Counted from the stretch's first letter, positions 1-5,621 are shown. The stretch: DNA of 10,694 bases from Gaiellasilicea sp039914895 (GCA_039914895.1 JBDSOJ010000121.1:1-10694), one strand, 5' to 3'. The notes: generated by a model from the sequence alone, not told the origin. Numbers and translations: made by a program.

Positions 1-366
1 CGCTGCGGACGGTTCGTTGAGCGTCACGAACTCGCCGTAGCGGCTGAGGAAGACGTCGAGCGTCGAGCGCGCGCGCGAGAGAGCCTTCGAACGGCGGTGC
101 AGCTCCTCCATCCCGGCTCGCGTCAACTCATAGATCCGCCGGTTCGGACCCGTCTGCGACGGCTCCCAGGCTGAATGGACGAAACCGTCGGTCTCGAGCG
201 TCCGGAGGGCGCGGTAGAGCCCGCCGGGATCGTCCCCGGCAAAGCCGAGCGGGCGGAGCCGTTCGAGCAGCTCGTAGCCGTGCGCGGGTTGCTCGCGTAG
301 GAGCAGGAGGAGACAAGGACGGAGAAAGCTCTTCGGCAGCGCGGGCGCGTCGTCCTCAGTGCGCAT
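1..366 (-). CDS. PadR-family transcriptional regulator (C-terminus cut by window edge)
   Basis: Predicted DNA-binding repressor of the PadR family, cytosolic. 122 residues are visible and the reading frame is still open at base 1, so the C-terminal dimerisation helix is partly outside the window. Seen: N-terminal helix 'SFLRPCLLLLL' then 'HGYELLERLR' (29-38), a recognition-helix stretch 'GGLYRALRTLETDGFV' (48-63), and a beta-wing ending 'GPNRRIYELTRAG' (73-85). This order is the PadR winged-helix signature. The ATG at 366 lies inside the preceding gene, with an 11-nt overlap, so translation is probably coupled and both belong to the operon that begins with the maturation protease. The ligand is unknown. 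A role in controlling the hydrogenase locus is inferred from position only. Confidence 0.88.
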   Translation of the reverse strand, partial: MRTEDDAPALPKSFLRPCLLLLLREQPAHGYELLERLRPLGFAGDDPGGLYRALRTLETDGFVHSAWEPSQTGPNRRIYELTRAGMEELHRRSKALSRARSTLDVFLSRYGEFVTLNEPSAA

Positions 367-715
367 GCTGCACCCGGTCCTCGAGGCACCGCGCCGCCTC
401 TTCCGGCGAATCGTGGCACCAGCAGTCCGCGTCGCACTCGCCGTGCCCGGGCCGGGTGAGGTCGGCGAACTCCTCCGCAAAGGTGCGTTTGCCCGACTCG
501 ATCCCGAGCGGGGTCAGGCCGAAGTCGTCGCCGGCACGCTCGAGGTAGCCCTCCTCGACGAAACGCTCGAGATACGGCGCGAGCGTCGCAGCGGGCACTG
601 CGAGAAAGCGCGCGAGCTCGGCAGCGGACGGCGTCTCGCCGAGGCCTTCGGAGCGCATCCAGTACATCGCCTGGAGCACCTCTTCGCGGACCCGGAGGGC
701 GTCGAGCTCACTCAT
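356..715 (-). CDS. Small winged-helix protein with Cys/His-rich C-terminal tail
   Basis: 119-residue protein, no family name assigned with certainty. Residues about 8-75 read as a winged helix: 'REEVLQAMYWMRSEGLG', then helix-turn-helix 'PSAAELARFLAVPAATLAPYL' split around 29-49, and wing 'GYLERAGDDFGLTPLG' (56-71). The last third carries a compact metal-ligand cluster: H91, C94, C98, C100, H101 and C110, with core 'HGECDADCWCHD'. Such a cluster usually holds zinc, nickel or an Fe-S centre, so a metal- or redox-sensing regulator is a reasonable inference. Its ATG overlaps the CooC-like stop codon (ATGA at 715-712), and its own end overlaps the PadR gene, so it sits inside one transcription unit with nickel-handling genes. 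Confidence 0.75.
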   Translation of the reverse strand: MSELDALRVREEVLQAMYWMRSEGLGETPSAAELARFLAVPAATLAPYLERFVEEGYLERAGDDFGLTPLGIESGKRTFAEEFADLTRPGHGECDADCWCHDSPEEAARCLEDRVQHAH

Positions 716-1464
716 CGTGCGCCCACGAAGTCGCGCGCGAGCTTGCCGATCGCCTCGACCGCGGGCGAACTGTCGTCGAAGTCGAGCGGCGCCAGTCTGG
801 CGCGCTCCGCCGCCGAGAACTGCTCGTCGAACGGGACGACGCCTGCAATCTCCAGTCCGTGCTGGGACGCGAACTCTTCGACGGCGGCGAGATCCCGCTC
901 GTCGCGGATCTTGTTAGCGACGAGCGCCACGCGCTCGATCCCGAGATCGTTCGCGAGGGCGGCCATCCTGCGGCCCGTTTCGAGCGACTTGAAGTACGGC
1001 TCCACGACTGCGAGCAGCCCGTCGGCATAGCGTGCGGTCCCCCGCGAGAGGTGCTCCGGCGATGCTTCCGTGTCGAGGATGCAGACGTCCTCGGCGGGGG
1101 CGGTCTCGATGACGCTACGCACGGTAGCGTGCATGCCGCACAGTCACCCGGTTCCCGCATGTTGCGGGTGCGCCATCACGAGCAGTGTGACGCCGTCCGA
1201 GCCCTGAACCGAGTGCGACGCACAGATTTCCTCCAGGGTCTTTGTCAGCACCGCGCCGCCACCCGAGCGGTCGAGGAGATCACGTGGCAGCGTCGGCATG
1301 GCGCTCATCTGCTCCTGCGGGATCCCGAGCGTCAGGGCGAGGTTCGGGCTCGAGTCGCCGTCGATCGCGAGCACCTTGCGTCCGTCGCGCGCGAGCAGGC
1401 GCGCCATCGTTCCGGAGATCGACGTCTTGCCCGAACCACCCTTTCCTGCGACTGCGAGCTTCAT
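712..1464 (-). CDS. cooC: CooC/MinD-type nickel-handling ATPase with an in-frame UGA, probable selenoprotein
   Basis: P-loop ATPase of the CooC branch of the MinD/ArsA (SIMIBI) family, which helps insert nickel into enzymes. Read through the TGA at 1146-1144, the product is 250 aa, the usual CooC length. Seen: deviant Walker A 'GKGGSGKTS' (7-15), switch I region 'DGDSSPNLALTLG' (35-47), and Walker B/switch II 'ILDTEASPEHLSRG' (129-142). The CooC metal-site motif CxC follows 'HPQHAGTG', but here it reads UGA-Leu-Cys, codons 107-109. Frame and codon usage continue unchanged on both sides, so this is not a frameshift. A SECIS-like hairpin lies directly downstream. The first half alone would lack Walker B; the second half alone would lack the P-loop. 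In the family, the CxC cysteines bind metal between two protomers. Alternatives are a nonsense pseudogene or a sequencing error (TGC read as TGA). The gene follows the maturation protease by 15 nt. Confidence 0.8.
1100..1146 (-). promoter_or_regulatory. Candidate bacterial SECIS element following the in-frame UGA
   Basis: Read on the minus strand, the UGA at 1146-1144 is followed 20 nt later by the apical loop of a perfect 7-bp hairpin. Arms are ACGCUAC (1130-1124) and GUAGCGU (1118-1112), and the 5-nt loop is CGUGC (1123-1119). The loop contains GU at positions 22-23 after the UGA; in E. coli fdhF the GU recognised by SelB is at about 20-21. A second helix can close below it, GCGG (1139-1136) with CCGC (1103-1100), leaving an internal loop. 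This fits the general bacterial rule of a stem with a G early in the apical loop about 16-37 nt past the UGA. The pairing was found by eye, with no folding energy calculated. Confidence 0.6.
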
Positions 1465-1472
1465 CGCGGCAC

Positions 1473-1478
1473 AGTCTA
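1473..1478 (-). promoter_or_regulatory. Possible -10 box ahead of the CooC-like gene
   Basis: TAGACT fits the actinobacterial TAnnnT -10 consensus and lies 8 nt before the ATG at 1464, in the 15-nt gap after the protease gene. No Shine-Dalgarno sequence is visible for this start, which would fit an internal, near-leaderless promoter. A possible -35, TTGGCG, is 15 nt upstream, which is short spacing. Weakly supported: the gene may simply be read from the protease promoter. Confidence 0.3.
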
Positions 1479-1479
1479 T

Positions 1480-1956
1480 TCAGATCCAGTTGACGCCAAG
1501 GTCGCGCACGAGCCGTCGCACCTCGTCGGCGGCCGGGGCGACCCCGCGCGCCAGCTCCGGCGAGAGCCCTTCCCCCAGGCGCTCGACGTCGGCGACCTGG
1601 CCGCCGACAAGCCAGACCTCCGCCGGGAGGACGTCGAGGCCGCGCGCGAACATCAGCGCCCGCTCCGGGGTCGCGTAATGCACGTCTGCCAGGTCGTCCG
1701 GGCCGGCGATCTCGCGAATGTCAGGGCGCTGCACCACGACCGTCCCGGGGGCCCTGCCAAGGTCGACGGCATCAACGACGACCAGCGCGTCGGCGCCTGC
1801 GAAAAGCTCCTGGACGAGGTGGATGCCGCCGATGCCGATGTCGAGCACCTGCACCGCTTCGGGAACGCGTTGCTCGAGCAGGCGCTGGACCACCGCGACC
1901 CCGAAGCCGTCGTCGCCGCGGAGCACATTGCCGACACCCGCGACAAGGATCCTCAT
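1480..1956 (-). CDS. [NiFe] hydrogenase maturation endopeptidase (HybD/HycI family)
   Basis: 158-aa cytosolic protease that cleaves the C-terminal extension of the hydrogenase large subunit once nickel is in place. Seen: N-terminal 'ILVAGVGNVLRGDDGFGV' (3-20), then 'DIGIGGIHLVQELF' (39-52), 'VVVDAVDLGRAPGTV' (59-73) and 'HYATPERAL' (93-101). The nickel-sensing residues known from E. coli HybD (E16, D62, H93) fall at the same numbers here: D16 as a conservative change, D62 and H93. The length matches the family. This makes it the functional protease of the locus, unlike the degenerate relative at 3741-4292. It heads the minus-strand operon protease, CooC-like, winged helix, PadR. Its start is 20 nt from the divergent TPR gene and has a -10 box but no Shine-Dalgarno sequence, suggesting a leaderless mRNA. 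Confidence 0.93.
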   Translation of the reverse strand: MRILVAGVGNVLRGDDGFGVAVVQRLLEQRVPEAVQVLDIGIGGIHLVQELFAGADALVVVDAVDLGRAPGTVVVQRPDIREIAGPDDLADVHYATPERALMFARGLDVLPAEVWLVGGQVADVERLGEGLSPELARGVAPAADEVRRLVRDLGVNWI

Positions 1957-1963
1957 GTGGAGC

Positions 1964-1969
1964 AGGATA
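1964..1969 (-). promoter_or_regulatory. -10 box for leaderless transcription of the maturation protease operon
   Basis: TATCCT matches TAnnnT and is separated from the protease ATG (1956) by 7 nt, the spacing at which transcription starts on the A of the start codon. No Shine-Dalgarno sequence lies between. The same bases, read as AGGA on the plus strand, are the likely ribosome-binding site of the divergent TPR gene, so one short stretch may serve both genes. Confidence 0.5.
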
Positions 1970-1976
1970 GGGGCGG

Positions 1977-3155
1977 ATGGAGCCGATTCTGGAGCTGGAG
2001 CAGCGACTCGCCCGCTACGACGCGGCTCGCTACCCGGTTCAGCGCGCGACGACGCAGTACCACCTGGGCGTTGTCCTTGCCGACGCGGGTCGCGTGCAGG
2101 AGGCTGTCGAGTCGCTTTCGAGCGCGGTCGAGCTGTTCAACCCCGAGGCGCTCCCCGTCGAGCATGCGAAGGCGCTGAACGCGCTCGGTGCCGCGTTTCG
2201 GCTGGCCGGTGAGGTCGTGGCCGCGGAGGCGTCGTTCGAGCGTGCGGCCGAGCTGTTCGAGCGCTCGAGCCTCGAGCAGGAGCATGGAGCCGCGCTCTTC
2301 AATCTCGGCCTCGTCCGGCGAGGGCGCGATCCGGCTGCGGCCGCCAAGTGCTTCCGGCGCGCGACCGCGTTGCTCCAAGGCGCGCAGGAGGCCTCGGCCG
2401 CGCGCGAGCTTGGCGCCACGCTGCTCGCTCTCGGCAAGCTCGACGAGGCCGTGCCGACGCTCGAACGAGCGGCCGAGCTGGCCGAGCGAGGCGATGCCGC
2501 CGGCTACGGCGGTGCTCTGAACGCGCTTGGCCTCGCCCGACTCGCCGGCGGCGATGCTGGGGCGGCGGTCGAGTCGTTCCGGCAGGCGGCCGGGGCCCAT
2601 CCGCGCGCCGTTCGTCCCTCCGAGTTCGCAATGGCGAAGGCCAACCTTGCGCTCGCCTACGAACAGCTCGCCGACGTGCCAAGGGCACGCCTGGCGGCCC
2701 GCCAGGCGGCCGAGGTTGCCGCTCCGCCGGAGCCGGTCGCCGCACAGGCTGGCGCGGTGCTCGAGCGGATCGGCGGTGCGACGGCGAGCGATCTCCTCCT
2801 CGTGCTCGACCAGGAGCCACAGTCGCGTTGGGAAGGGATCGTCCGCGAGGAGCTGGTCCGCTCCTGCGACGCGCAGCCCGACGCGCGACGGGCAGACGCC
2901 GCGGCCTGGATCGACGGCTCGAGCATCGAGCGCACGGAAGTGTGGCTCGGCGGCCTGCTCGAGCTGCCGCCGGCGGACATGGAGGCGCTCGTGCGCTCCG
3001 CGCTCGAGGAGCTGGGGGCGCGCGACGACGAGGTCAAGCAGCAGTTTCGGTCGGACGTTGCTCGGGCTGCCGCGCGCTTCCACGTCCCGCAGCTCCTACG
3101 GCTCGAGGAGATCTTCCGGCGCATCGCCGCCGAGCTGGGCGAGCAGTGGAGCTAG
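1977..3155 (+). CDS. Tetratricopeptide-repeat (TPR) protein
   Basis: 392-aa soluble helical-repeat protein, probably a protein-interaction scaffold. About six TPR-like helix pairs can be followed, roughly 22-55, 62-97, 103-136, 138-170, 175-208 and 216-250. Typical phrases are 'YHLGVVLADAGRVQEAVESL', 'ALNALGAAFRLAGEVVAAEA' and 'ALNALGLARLAGGDAGAAVE'. Residues about 260-392 form a separate acidic, mostly helical C-terminal region without TPR spacing, not recognised. There is no signal peptide or membrane segment. The ATG at 1977 has AGGA (1964-1967) 9 nt upstream. The gene overlaps the next one (BirA-like GTG at 3146 versus stop at 3153-3155), so the two are probably made together. A role in hydrogenase assembly is inferred from location; the sequence itself shows only the repeat fold. 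Confidence 0.82.
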   Translation: MEPILELEQRLARYDAARYPVQRATTQYHLGVVLADAGRVQEAVESLSSAVELFNPEALPVEHAKALNALGAAFRLAGEVVAAEASFERAAELFERSSLEQEHGAALFNLGLVRRGRDPAAAAKCFRRATALLQGAQEASAARELGATLLALGKLDEAVPTLERAAELAERGDAAGYGGALNALGLARLAGGDAGAAVESFRQAAGAHPRAVRPSEFAMAKANLALAYEQLADVPRARLAARQAAEVAAPPEPVAAQAGAVLERIGGATASDLLLVLDQEPQSRWEGIVREELVRSCDAQPDARRADAAAWIDGSSIERTEVWLGGLLELPPADMEALVRSALEELGARDDEVKQQFRSDVARAAARFHVPQLLRLEEIFRRIAAELGEQWS

Positions 3156-3841
3156 CACTGGGCGAGGCGCTGGAGCAGGCGCTGCCGGGCCGGCCGTTCC
3201 GCTTCTACCCGGCAGTGCTCTCGACCGAGGCGGACGCGCTCGCCTGGGCTCGTGCCGGCGCCCCCCAGGGGGCCGTCGTCACGGCCGGCTACCAGGCCTC
3301 GCCACGGGGGCGGGCAGGGTTCGAGTGGGACGTCGGCGACGGGCTCGCGTTCTCGCTCGTGCTGCGGCCGCGGCTGCCCGCCCCGCGCGAGGGCTGGGTC
3401 TACACGGTGGCCGTCTCGGGCCTTGCGGACGCGTTCGGCGAGGAAGCGACGATCGAGTGGCCCGAGACCGTCTGCCGCGACGGCGTTCAGGTGGGAGCGG
3501 TGGGAGCGCATGTGGAGGTAGGGCCGCTCGGCGTCGACTGGGCAGTCGTCAACGTGCTGATCCACGAGCCGAACCCCCAGCTCGTTGCCCGCATCGTCGA
3601 GGCGATCGAGGCGCGTCTCGCGGAACCCTCGGCGCCCGTCCTCGCCGCCTATCTTCGTCGTTGCGACACTATCGGCCGGGACGTCGTCGCCCGCCTCGTC
3701 CCACTCGGGCCTGGCGGGCCGGAGGCGAGTGGCAGAGCGGTCAGCTCGGCTGTCGACGGCTCTCTCGTGGTGGAGACACAGGAGGGTCGGCGGCTGGCGA
3801 TCCCGCCGCAGAGCCTCGGGCTGCTCTCAGCTCCTCCCTGA
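3146..3841 (+). CDS. BirA-like (biotin-protein-ligase fold) protein, catalytic residues lost
   Basis: 231 aa, resembling the catalytic plus C-terminal domains of E. coli BirA without the N-terminal DNA-binding domain. Seen: 'LSTEADALAWA' (25-35), 'YQASPRGRAGFEW' (49-61, matching the biotin/ATP loop GRGRxGxxW), 'GLAFSLVLRP' (66-75), 'IEWPETV' (103-109) and a C-terminal BPL-like barrel 'GRAVSSAVDGSLVVETQEGR' (197-215 region). In active ligases the segments are KWPND and a K-L-A-G motif with an essential lysine. Here ND becomes ET (107-108) and the lysine becomes Gln115. It is therefore probably not a working biotin ligase and may bind a ligand or partner instead. The GTG start is chosen because it overlaps the TPR stop and keeps the full domain. 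Its 3' end overlaps the convergent gene by 101 bp. Confidence 0.75.
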   Translation: MELALGEALEQALPGRPFRFYPAVLSTEADALAWARAGAPQGAVVTAGYQASPRGRAGFEWDVGDGLAFSLVLRPRLPAPREGWVYTVAVSGLADAFGEEATIEWPETVCRDGVQVGAVGAHVEVGPLGVDWAVVNVLIHEPNPQLVARIVEAIEARLAEPSAPVLAAYLRRCDTIGRDVVARLVPLGPGGPEASGRAVSSAVDGSLVVETQEGRRLAIPPQSLGLLSAPP

Positions 3842-4292
3842 CGAGTTCCAGGACGCGCTCCAGCGACGCCGCTCCCTCGGTGGACAGCTCTTCCGACGAC
3901 TCGACGCTGGCCGGCTCGACCTCGATCGCAATCGTCCGCTCCGGCAGGGCCCCGAGGCCAGCCGCGACCTCGATCACCAGGTCGATCCCGACGTAGCCGG
4001 TGACCGCGTCGCCGATCGCCTGCTGAACGTCCGCCGCTGCCCGCGACGCCTGCTCGACCACCCGACGCACGACAGTGCCCGGCGGGCGTCCGCTGACGAC
4101 GGCTCCGACGAGTATCAGCATGTCGGGCCGCAGGTCCTCCAGCCGTTGCGCGACGGCGACGGCGCCGTAGTGGAGCTCCTCGACGAGGACGTCCGGTCCG
4201 AGGGCCTCGGCGGCCAGCCGCTCGATCGCGCGCCGGCCCAGGTCGAGATCTCCCTGGTACAGCTCGCCGACTCCGCCGATCAGGATGCTCAT
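3741..4292 (-). CDS. Degenerate hydrogenase maturation protease homologue
   Basis: 183 aa with the HybD/HycI fold pattern: 'ILIGGVGELYQGDLDLGRRA' (3-22), 'EELHYGAVAVAQRLEDL' (38-54), 'ILVGAVVSGRPPGTVVRRVV' (60-79) and 'AIEVEPA' (121-127). Compared with the intact paralogue at 1480-1956, the nickel ligands are gone: position 16 is Leu, the D62 position in 'VVDAVD' is Gly in 'LVGAVV', and no histidine occupies the H93 site. The C-terminal tail is longer and rich in Pro, Ser and Arg. A non-proteolytic chaperone-like or regulatory role is inferred. Its ATG overlaps the TetR stop (ATGA at 4292-4289), so it is co-translated with a regulator. Its last 101 bp run under the BirA-like gene on the other strand. 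Confidence 0.78.
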   Translation of the reverse strand: MSILIGGVGELYQGDLDLGRRAIERLAAEALGPDVLVEELHYGAVAVAQRLEDLRPDMLILVGAVVSGRPPGTVVRRVVEQASRAAADVQQAIGDAVTGYVGIDLVIEVAAGLGALPERTIAIEVEPASVESSEELSTEGAASLERVLELVREELRAARGSAAGSPAADPPVSPPRESRRQPS

Positions 4293-4861
4293 CGGCGCTC
4301 CGGCCGCAAGCCGCCCACGGTGACGGCGACGAGCCGGCGGACGGCGGCGTCGGACGGCAAGCTGCCGGCGGCCGCGAGGGCGTGGAGGCAGTAGCTCGCG
4401 AGCTCGTCCGGCGCGACGTCGTCCCGGAGCTCGCCGGTCTTCGCTGCTGCGGCGATCAGGTCTCGGATCAGGTCGCGGAGCTGTGCTTCCGCCCGGACGA
4501 CGTGCTCGCCGCGATGGAGGAGCGCCGCCAGTTCGGTGCCGTGGCCGGTCCGGGAGCCCTGCGCATAGGCCTCCAGCACCGCCTCGAGTCGCTCCGCGGC
4601 ACCGCCGGCCTTGTCTCGGACCTCGACGAGGCGGGCGAGGTGACCGGCGATCTGACGCTCGTGCCAGGCGGCCAGGATCGCCTCGACGCCGGAAAAGTAC
4701 TTGTACAGCGTCGCCCGCCCGATCCCGGTCTTCTCGGCGATCTGCGACATCGTCACGGACCGCAGCCCGTGCTCGGCCACCAGCGCGGCAGTCGTGTCGA
4801 GCGTGGCGTCGCGCACCGCGCGCCGGTGCGCCTCAACCGAGTCGTTCCATAGCTTCGGCAT
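4289..4861 (-). CDS. TetR-family transcriptional regulator
   Basis: 190-aa DNA-binding repressor. Seen: N-terminal helix 'RAVRDATLDTTAALVAEHG' (14-32) and the TetR helix-turn-helix 'VTMSQIAEKTGIGRATLYKY' (36-55) followed by 'FSGVEAILAAWH'. The all-helical C-terminal ligand and dimerisation domain follows, ending 'RRLVAVTVGGLRPERR'. The frame is open further upstream, but the ATG at 4861 is chosen because the TetR domain begins there and a -10 box lies 6 nt before it. It is divergent from the 54-aa membrane peptide and four-helix protein, the usual arrangement for a TetR and its target. It also leads into the degenerate protease gene through an ATGA overlap, tying it to the hydrogenase locus. 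The ligand is unknown. Confidence 0.93.
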   Translation of the reverse strand: MPKLWNDSVEAHRRAVRDATLDTTAALVAEHGLRSVTMSQIAEKTGIGRATLYKYFSGVEAILAAWHERQIAGHLARLVEVRDKAGGAAERLEAVLEAYAQGSRTGHGTELAALLHRGEHVVRAEAQLRDLIRDLIAAAAKTGELRDDVAPDELASYCLHALAAAGSLPSDAAVRRLVAVTVGGLRPERR

Positions 4862-4867
4862 CGGGAC

Positions 4868-4873
4868 AGCATA
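4868..4873 (-). promoter_or_regulatory. -10 box for leaderless TetR transcription
   Basis: TATGCT (TAnnnT) sits 6 nt before the TetR ATG at 4861, with no Shine-Dalgarno sequence between. This matches the leaderless-promoter geometry seen at the maturation protease. It lies in the 82-bp gap (4862-4943) shared with the divergent membrane genes. That gap also holds GAGAC at 4890-4894 and 4910-4914 and GTCTC at 4939-4943, which might be operator half-sites but are too short to call. Confidence 0.5.
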
Positions 4874-4932
4874 CGAAATGGCAGGAGCGGAGACTATCTG
4901 ATTTACTGCGAGACGCAATGTATCGAAAAACG

Positions 4933-4940
4933 AAGGAGGT
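4933..4940 (+). promoter_or_regulatory. Strong Shine-Dalgarno site of the 54-aa membrane peptide
   Basis: AAGGAGGT is an almost complete anti-16S match, with its core 4-5 nt from the ATG at 4944. It is the strongest ribosome-binding site seen in the window and is the main reason for calling this short gene real. A weak plus-strand promoter, CTGATT (4898-4903), 17 nt, TATCGA (4921-4926), lies just upstream. Confidence 0.7.
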
Positions 4941-4943
4941 CTC

Positions 4944-5108
4944 ATGCATAAGTCTGGAGCGATCGTCGGTGCGCCTCGCTGGGTGAAGGTCTTCGGAGCC
5001 ATCGCGCTCGTCGTCGTCGTGCTGGTCGCAGTCCTGCTCCTCACCGGCGGCGGCGACCATGGACCGAGCCGTCACAGCCCGCCAGCCGGTCCCCACCCAC
5101 TGCCATGA
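4944..5108 (+). CDS. 54-aa single-pass membrane peptide
   Basis: Short gene, 54 aa. It starts 'MHKSGAIVGAPRWVKVFG', followed by one strongly hydrophobic helix of about 16 residues, mostly Val/Leu/Ala (19-33). A short polar tail rich in Gly, Pro and His follows, with 'GGGDHGPSRHS' at 35-45. Evidence that it is real: a very good Shine-Dalgarno sequence, a stop codon that overlaps the next gene's ATG (ATGA at 5105-5108), and a clean membrane-protein composition. It is probably anchored with the basic N-terminus inside and the His/Pro tail outside. Function is not recognised. It is presumably expressed with, and perhaps a small partner of, the following four-helix protein, under the divergent TetR. 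Confidence 0.78.
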   Translation: MHKSGAIVGAPRWVKVFGAIALVVVVLVAVLLLTGGGDHGPSRHSPPAGPHPLP

Positions 5109-5611
5109 CGATGGGACCGCGCCTCCGCAAGGCGGCGCTCACCGCACACGTCGCCGCCTCGGTGGGCTGGCTGGGAGCGGTCGTCGTGTCGCTTGCCCTC
5201 GGTGTCGTCGCGCTGACGAGCCAGGATGCGCCGACCGTGCGTGGCGCCTACCTCGCGCTGGAGCCCGCCGGTTGGTACGTGCTCGTCCCTCTGGGGCTCC
5301 TCTCGCTGCTCACCGGGCTCGTCCAGTCGCTCGGCACCCACTGGGGCCTCTTCCGGCACTACTGGATCCTCACGAAGCTCTCGATCAATGTTGTCGCCAG
5401 CATTGTCCTGCTGCTGTACATGCAGACCCTCGGCTACCTCGCCGACGTCGCGGCGGAGACGACGGGCGACGACCTCGCCGGGCTCAGGAGCCCGTCCCCG
5501 CTCGTCCACGCCGCCGGCGCTCTGCTGCTGTTGCTCGTGGCGACGACGCTGTCCGTGCTCAAGCCGCGCGGGATGACCCGCTACGGGCAGCGCCGGCAGC
5601 AGCAGGGCTAG
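5105..5611 (+). CDS. Four-helix integral membrane protein (DUF2269-like)
   Basis: 168 aa with four predicted transmembrane helices at about 12-38, 58-77, 88-109 and 134-152, and a basic C-terminal tail. Notable conserved-looking polar residues within or beside helices are H15 ('LTAHVAASVGWLGA'), the 'GTHWGLFRHYWILTKL' stretch (77-92) and H135. Histidines in such places could bind heme or a metal, but this is only a possibility. The fold resembles the small DUF2269-type conserved membrane proteins; the assignment is by overall pattern, not a search. It is co-translated with the 54-aa peptide and probably controlled by the divergent TetR. It ends 10 bp from the convergent hydrogenase large-subunit gene, with no obvious terminator between them. 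Confidence 0.78.
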   Translation: MTMGPRLRKAALTAHVAASVGWLGAVVVSLALGVVALTSQDAPTVRGAYLALEPAGWYVLVPLGLLSLLTGLVQSLGTHWGLFRHYWILTKLSINVVASIVLLLYMQTLGYLADVAAETTGDDLAGLRSPSPLVHAAGALLLLLVATTLSVLKPRGMTRYGQRRQQQG

Positions 5612-5621
5612 CCGGTCGCGC

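Noticed and set aside
712..1464. Two separate genes, or a frameshift, instead of one gene with an internal TGA
   Set aside because: Both halves are in the same frame with only the TGA between them, and the CooC motifs are split across the halves. The downstream ATG (1134) has no Shine-Dalgarno sequence and would start inside the conserved CxC region.
859..2178. A 439-codon plus-strand frame opposite the CooC-like and protease genes
   Set aside because: It is a mirror frame of two genes with clear motifs. Arg/His-rich composition and no recognisable domain.
4890..4943. GAGAC direct repeats and a GTCTC inverted copy as a TetR operator
   Set aside because: The arms are only 5 bp and the spacings (20 and 29 nt between start points) do not make a normal TetR palindrome. 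Kept as a remark in the TetR -10 entry only.
5588..5616. Terminator hairpin between the four-helix membrane gene and the convergent large-subunit gene
   Set aside because: Only a 5-bp CCGGC/GCCGG pairing with a 13-nt loop and no T-run is present; too weak to call.
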